Shown: piece by piece, positions 14,058 to 17,116 of the stretch | Position numbering within the stretch: the stretch's first letter is position 1 | How the letters are laid out: the number at the start of each line of letters is the position of its first letter | Assembly: GCA_943373175.1 (NCBI GenBank) | Contig: CALSBM010000072.1 | Location: 1-17,116 of the forward strand | From: JAIXUI01 sp943373175 | GTDB lineage: Bacteria; Bacteroidota; Bacteroidia; UBA7662; JAIXUI01 | Reading direction: 5' to 3' | Length of the DNA stretch: 17,116 bases | Notes under the pieces: generated by a model | What the model was told of the DNA's origin: nothing | The model's database searches: none | Seen by the model: only the letters and a program-made list of their open reading frames with translations | Translations under genes and position numbers: made by a program

Positions 14058-16673
14058 TTGTCGGGTCAACGCAAAACTAATCAACTCTATTATCTTTTTC
14101 TCTGCCTACTGCTGTTGGTAATAACAGTACCGGCTGGAGCACAGGGAATAAAGCCCGGCAACAAGCCTGTGGTATCAGATTCTGCTGTGAAACCAGCAAC
14201 CGATACTACCCGTAAATCAAGAACAGATACCACTCAAAAAGCCCTTTCTGATACCACTATTTCCATTGGAGACAGCTTAAGTTCTGAGTCTGGATTAGAG
14301 AATGAAGTTGTTTACGAAGCCCAAGATTCCATCCGTATGGACATTACTAAGAAGGAAGTCCACCTTTTTGGTAAAGCCAAGGTTGTGTATGGCGAAATCA
14401 TTTTAACTGCCGGATATATCGTAATCAATTGGGAGAAAAACTTGGTCACTGCCGTTGGTTTGCCAGATAGTTCAGGAAGAATGGCAGATTATCCGGTTTT
14501 CAGGGAAGCTGGGAAGGATGAAATTCTAAGTAAACAGATTGTTTACAACATCAAGTCTAAGAAGGCTAAGATTAAGGATGTTGTAACGAAATCCGGTGAA
14601 GGATATCTTTTAGGAAAAGATGTTAAAATGATGAACAGTGAGGAATTGTTCATGCGGGGTATGAAGTACACCACATGCGACGACAACGAACATCCTCACT
14701 TCTACCTCAACTTAACCCGTGCTAAGGTTATTCCAAACAAAACTATCATTGCCGGGCCCAGTTACTTGGTAATCGAGGATGTACCTCTTCCATTGGCCTT
14801 GCCTTTTGGGTACTTTCCTGTCATGAAAACCCGTAAAGCGGGCATTATCTTTCCGGAATACGGAGAATCCCCGCAGCTTGGTTTTTTCCTTCGAAATGGA
14901 GGCTATTATCTGCCAATTAACGACTTTATGGATTTGAGGATTGTTGGCGACATCTATACCATGGGTTCTTGGCGTTTAAATCCTTCACTCAACTATAACC
15001 GTCGCTACAAGTTCAATGGTAATGTTAATTTGTCGTTTTCAAATACCGTAATTGGCGAAAGAGAAGACCCCAATTACAGTAAAACCCTTGATTTTAGGAT
15101 TACTTGGTCTCATAATCAGGATCCAAAAGCCAGCCCGAATGGCAGGTTCAGTGCAAGTGTTGACTTAGGAACAGCAACCGCCATCCTCAATAACAGCTTC
15201 GCATCGAATAACTTTCTACGCAATTCTTTGAATTCTTCAGTTTCATACACACGAAGTTTCCCTAACAAACCCTTCAATCTATCCGTTTCAGCACGGCACT
15301 CCCAAAATACTCAAACCCGAAATGTGTCGGTAACCTTACCCGATGCTGTGTTTACCGTGCAGCGACTTGAACCTCTTAAAAGGAAAAATTTTGCCGGTTC
15401 TTCGCGTTGGTATGAGCGGCTTGGATTTAACTTAACAACTACAGGACGTGCTGAAATTAGCGGAATTGACTCTGTTTTATTCAATGATCAGTTTACTAGT
15501 AAAATCAACAGTGGTATCAACCATAGCATACCAGTAAACTTAAGTTTGAATGTGCTTAAGTACTTTACGTTTACTCCTTCGGTTACCTATAACGAGCGGT
15601 GGTACTTTCGTTCTGTTGAACGAAAACTTGATCCGATTACACGAGTTATCGAAAGGGATACTCTTGATGGATTCAACAGAGTTTATGATTATGCTTTCAG
15701 TGCAGGATTGAATTTTCGTTTGTTCGGATTGGTACAGTTCAAGAAAGGAAATCTCAGAGCAATTCGTCATGTGATGGCTCCAACCTTGAGTTTTAGCTTC
15801 CGCCCTGATTTTGGCGATGAACGGTTTGGTTATTATCGCACTATCGTAGATTCTAGTGGACGCCAAATCCGATATTCTCCTTTTGAAGGAATGATGTATG
15901 GAGTTCCTGGGCAGGGGAGAAGTGGAGTCATTAGTTTGAACGTGACTAACAACTTAGAGCTGAAAGTCCGCTCAAAAGCCGATACAGTTACTGGAATGAA
16001 GAAAATTAAAGTGTTTGATGCACTTGATTTTAACACCTCTTATAACCTTGCTCAGGATAGTTTTCAGATATCACCTTTTGTGGTGAATGCCCGTACTACT
16101 TTCGGTAACGGATTCAGTGTTGTAGTAAATGCCAATTTTGATCCTTATGTTCTAGATCTTAAGTCCGGACAGCGGAGCAAACAGACGTATTGGGAGGCAG
16201 GTGAGTTTGCCTTAGCAAGATTGACCAATTACAACGTTGCATTTAATGGTTCAATAAGATCCAAAGTGCAGGGAGGCAATTTAGGCAGCCGCGACATTGC
16301 AATCAGGAATTATGATCCGCGCAGGTTTGTAGATTTCAACCTTCCATATACCCTCAATTTTGCTTTGATTTTAGGTTATACTGCTCCAACAAGAGAAGGG
16401 CAGCCTCCTGCTTTGAATCAAACTTTAGGGCTTAATGGCGATTTTCGTGTCACAACTAAATGGAAAGTAACATACAGTGCCAGTTACGATATGGTGAGGG
16501 GAAATTTATCCGGGATGCAATTTGGTATTTATCGTGACCTCCACTGCTGGGACATGAGTTTTAACTGGATTCCTGTTGGATTTCGCCAAAGCTATACGTT
16601 CGATCTTAGGGTGAAGAGCTCGATGTTGCAGCAATTGCGTTTGAGTAGAAGAAGAGATTGGTATGATTTCTAA
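14058..16673 (+). CDS. lptD: LPS-assembly outer-membrane protein LptD (Bacteroidota type)
   Basis: LptD is the outer-membrane beta-barrel that, with LptE, inserts lipopolysaccharide into the outer leaflet. From TTG at 14058 the protein is 871 residues. A signal peptide (SGQRKTNQLYY, a Leu-rich core, PAGAQ) is followed by a Thr/Asp/Ser-rich linker. An LptA/OstA-like periplasmic domain comes next, at about 80-210 (MDITKKEVHLFGKAKVVYG, LSKQIVYNIKSKKAKI, CDDNEHPHFYL). The remainder alternates in short aromatic-rich segments typical of a beta-barrel and ends in an aromatic residue (WYDF). There is no ATG near the N terminus. GTG at 14028 is possible but lies upstream of the predicted transcription start and abuts the amidase GTG exactly. 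It shares no intergenic space with the amidase gene and overlaps the next gene by 4 bp. Confidence 0.87.
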   Translation: MSGQRKTNQLYYLFLCLLLLVITVPAGAQGIKPGNKPVVSDSAVKPATDTTRKSRTDTTQKALSDTTISIGDSLSSESGLENEVVYEAQDSIRMDITKKEVHLFGKAKVVYGEIILTAGYIVINWEKNLVTAVGLPDSSGRMADYPVFREAGKDEILSKQIVYNIKSKKAKIKDVVTKSGEGYLLGKDVKMMNSEELFMRGMKYTTCDDNEHPHFYLNLTRAKVIPNKTIIAGPSYLVIEDVPLPLALPFGYFPVMKTRKAGIIFPEYGESPQLGFFLRNGGYYLPINDFMDLRIVGDIYTMGSWRLNPSLNYNRRYKFNGNVNLSFSNTVIGEREDPNYSKTLDFRITWSHNQDPKASPNGRFSASVDLGTATAILNNSFASNNFLRNSLNSSVSYTRSFPNKPFNLSVSARHSQNTQTRNVSVTLPDAVFTVQRLEPLKRKNFAGSSRWYERLGFNLTTTGRAEISGIDSVLFNDQFTSKINSGINHSIPVNLSLNVLKYFTFTPSVTYNERWYFRSVERKLDPITRVIERDTLDGFNRVYDYAFSAGLNFRLFGLVQFKKGNLRAIRHVMAPTLSFSFRPDFGDERFGYYRTIVDSSGRQIRYSPFEGMMYGVPGQGRSGVISLNVTNNLELKVRSKADTVTGMKKIKVFDALDFNTSYNLAQDSFQISPFVVNARTTFGNGFSVVVNANFDPYVLDLKSGQRSKQTYWEAGEFALARLTNYNVAFNGSIRSKVQGGNLGSRDIAIRNYDPRRFVDFNLPYTLNFALILGYTAPTREGQPPALNQTLGLNGDFRVTTKWKVTYSASYDMVRGNLSGMQFGIYRDLHCWDMSFNWIPVGFRQSYTFDLRVKSSMLQQLRLSRRRDWYDF
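14072..14079 (-). promoter_or_regulatory. Predicted -7 box of the amidase-MCE operon
   Basis: On the minus strand this reads TAGTTTTG, an exact TAnnTTTG match, about 45 bp before the amidase GTG at 14027. No clear TTG was found at -33. It falls inside the codons of the LptD signal peptide and faces the lptD promoter. Confidence 0.45.
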
Positions 16674-17116
16674 TAGCGCACGATTTCGCGAAAACGAACG
16701 GCTTGCTCTTCCAAATCAAACGTTTGACATGCTGAAATACGTGCACTAGCATTTTCTAAACGCCAAGGTTCTTTATAGAAATCCATTAAATGCTTGCCTA
16801 ACTCTTCTCTTGAATAAAAAAGAGAGGTTTCTCTGAAGACTGAATAGCCTTCAAAACTGCGGTGCATCAACAACGGAATTTTAAACCCGAATGCCAGATT
16901 CCAAGATCCTGTAACCTGAAACCGAAAATAGCTTTCGTAGTGTTCAGAACCTGGGTGAACTAGTGGAAGTATTAAACTTGCCTGTCGAAGCTCCTGATAA
17001 AAGGTTTGATCGTCCACAAAATCATCGAACAACACAGCATGGGAAGTGAGCCCAGAAGAGGCAAGTAGCAAGTCAATTTCTGCTCTGCTACCATGCGCAT
17101 GCCTCGATTTGCCCAA
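16670..17116 (-). CDS. Probable glycosyltransferase, C-terminal part (5' end outside the window)
   Basis: The leftward frame is open to the window edge; the apparent first codon there is TTG and is more likely an internal leucine, so the gene continues beyond. The 148 visible residues include DLLLASSGL, DDFVDDQTFYQELRQASLILPLVHPGSEHYESY, and FGFKIPLLMHRSF, then helical segments ending REIVRY. The order of elements (a predicted distance or marker residue pair, then a small-residue and hydrophobic segment where the polypeptide chooses a sugar donor) resembles the C-terminal half of a GT-B glycosyltransferase. I do not see a decisive signature, so substrate and family are open. The stop overlaps the lptD stop by 4 bp (convergent). 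A role in surface polysaccharide would fit the neighbouring lptD, but that is context only. Confidence 0.5.
   Translation of the reverse strand: MGKSRHAHGSRAEIDLLLASSGLTSHAVLFDDFVDDQTFYQELRQASLILPLVHPGSEHYESYFRFQVTGSWNLAFGFKIPLLMHRSFEGYSVFRETSLFYSREELGKHLMDFYKEPWRLENASARISACQTFDLEEQAVRFREIVRY

Overview
The window is chromosomal DNA of a Bacteroidota (Bacteroidetes) bacterium. I base this on several promoter-like TAnnTTTG boxes (the -7 element of the Bacteroidota housekeeping sigma factor), the absence of Shine-Dalgarno sequences, the moderate-to-low GC content, and the gene neighbourhood: era-der, a Bacteroidota-type LptD facing an amidase-MCE pair, and small threonine/alanine-rich lipoproteins. 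The order or family cannot be fixed from this sequence alone. There are no tRNA, rRNA, CRISPR, transposase or phage genes. It reads as core genome.

Layout, left to right. (1) 1-2178, rightward: the 3' end of era, overlapping der (both ribosome-assembly GTPases), then two tiny lipoprotein genes. The second has its own promoter and a strong terminator. (2) 2202-3464, rightward: pepT, a tripeptidase. (3) 3445-6078, leftward: a phosphoglucomutase/phosphomannomutase followed 6 bp later by a prohibitin-like SPFH membrane protein. (4) 6250-6834, rightward: an AT-hook DNA-binding protein with its own terminator. (5) 6900-7826: about 0.9 kb with no credible gene but several inverted repeats, the most puzzling stretch here. 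(6) 7879-10722, leftward: the E2 acyltransferase of a 2-oxo acid dehydrogenase complex with its own promoter, and cinA. (7) 10789-12234, rightward: isocitrate dehydrogenase of the long, Thermus/Rickettsia-like type, closed by a bidirectional terminator. (8) 12316-14027, leftward: an N-acetylmuramoyl-L-alanine amidase and an MCE/MlaD-family lipid-transport protein. (9) 14058-16673, rightward: the LPS-assembly outer-membrane protein LptD. (10) 16670-17116, leftward: the 3' end of a probable glycosyltransferase gene.

The genes are mostly housekeeping: ribosome biogenesis (era, der), central carbon metabolism (icd, E2, phosphohexomutase), peptide and nucleotide salvage (pepT, cinA), and envelope construction (amidase, MlaD-like, LptD, glycosyltransferase). 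The amidase-MCE operon and lptD are divergently transcribed with no intergenic space, and their predicted promoters lie inside each other's 5' regions, so their expression may be coupled.

I did not find a convincing new multi-gene system. The best candidates for something undescribed are the hairpin-rich gene-free stretch at 6900-7826, the interleaved promoters at 14020-14079, the AT-hook protein with an unrecognised C-terminal domain, and three palindromes in regulatory positions.
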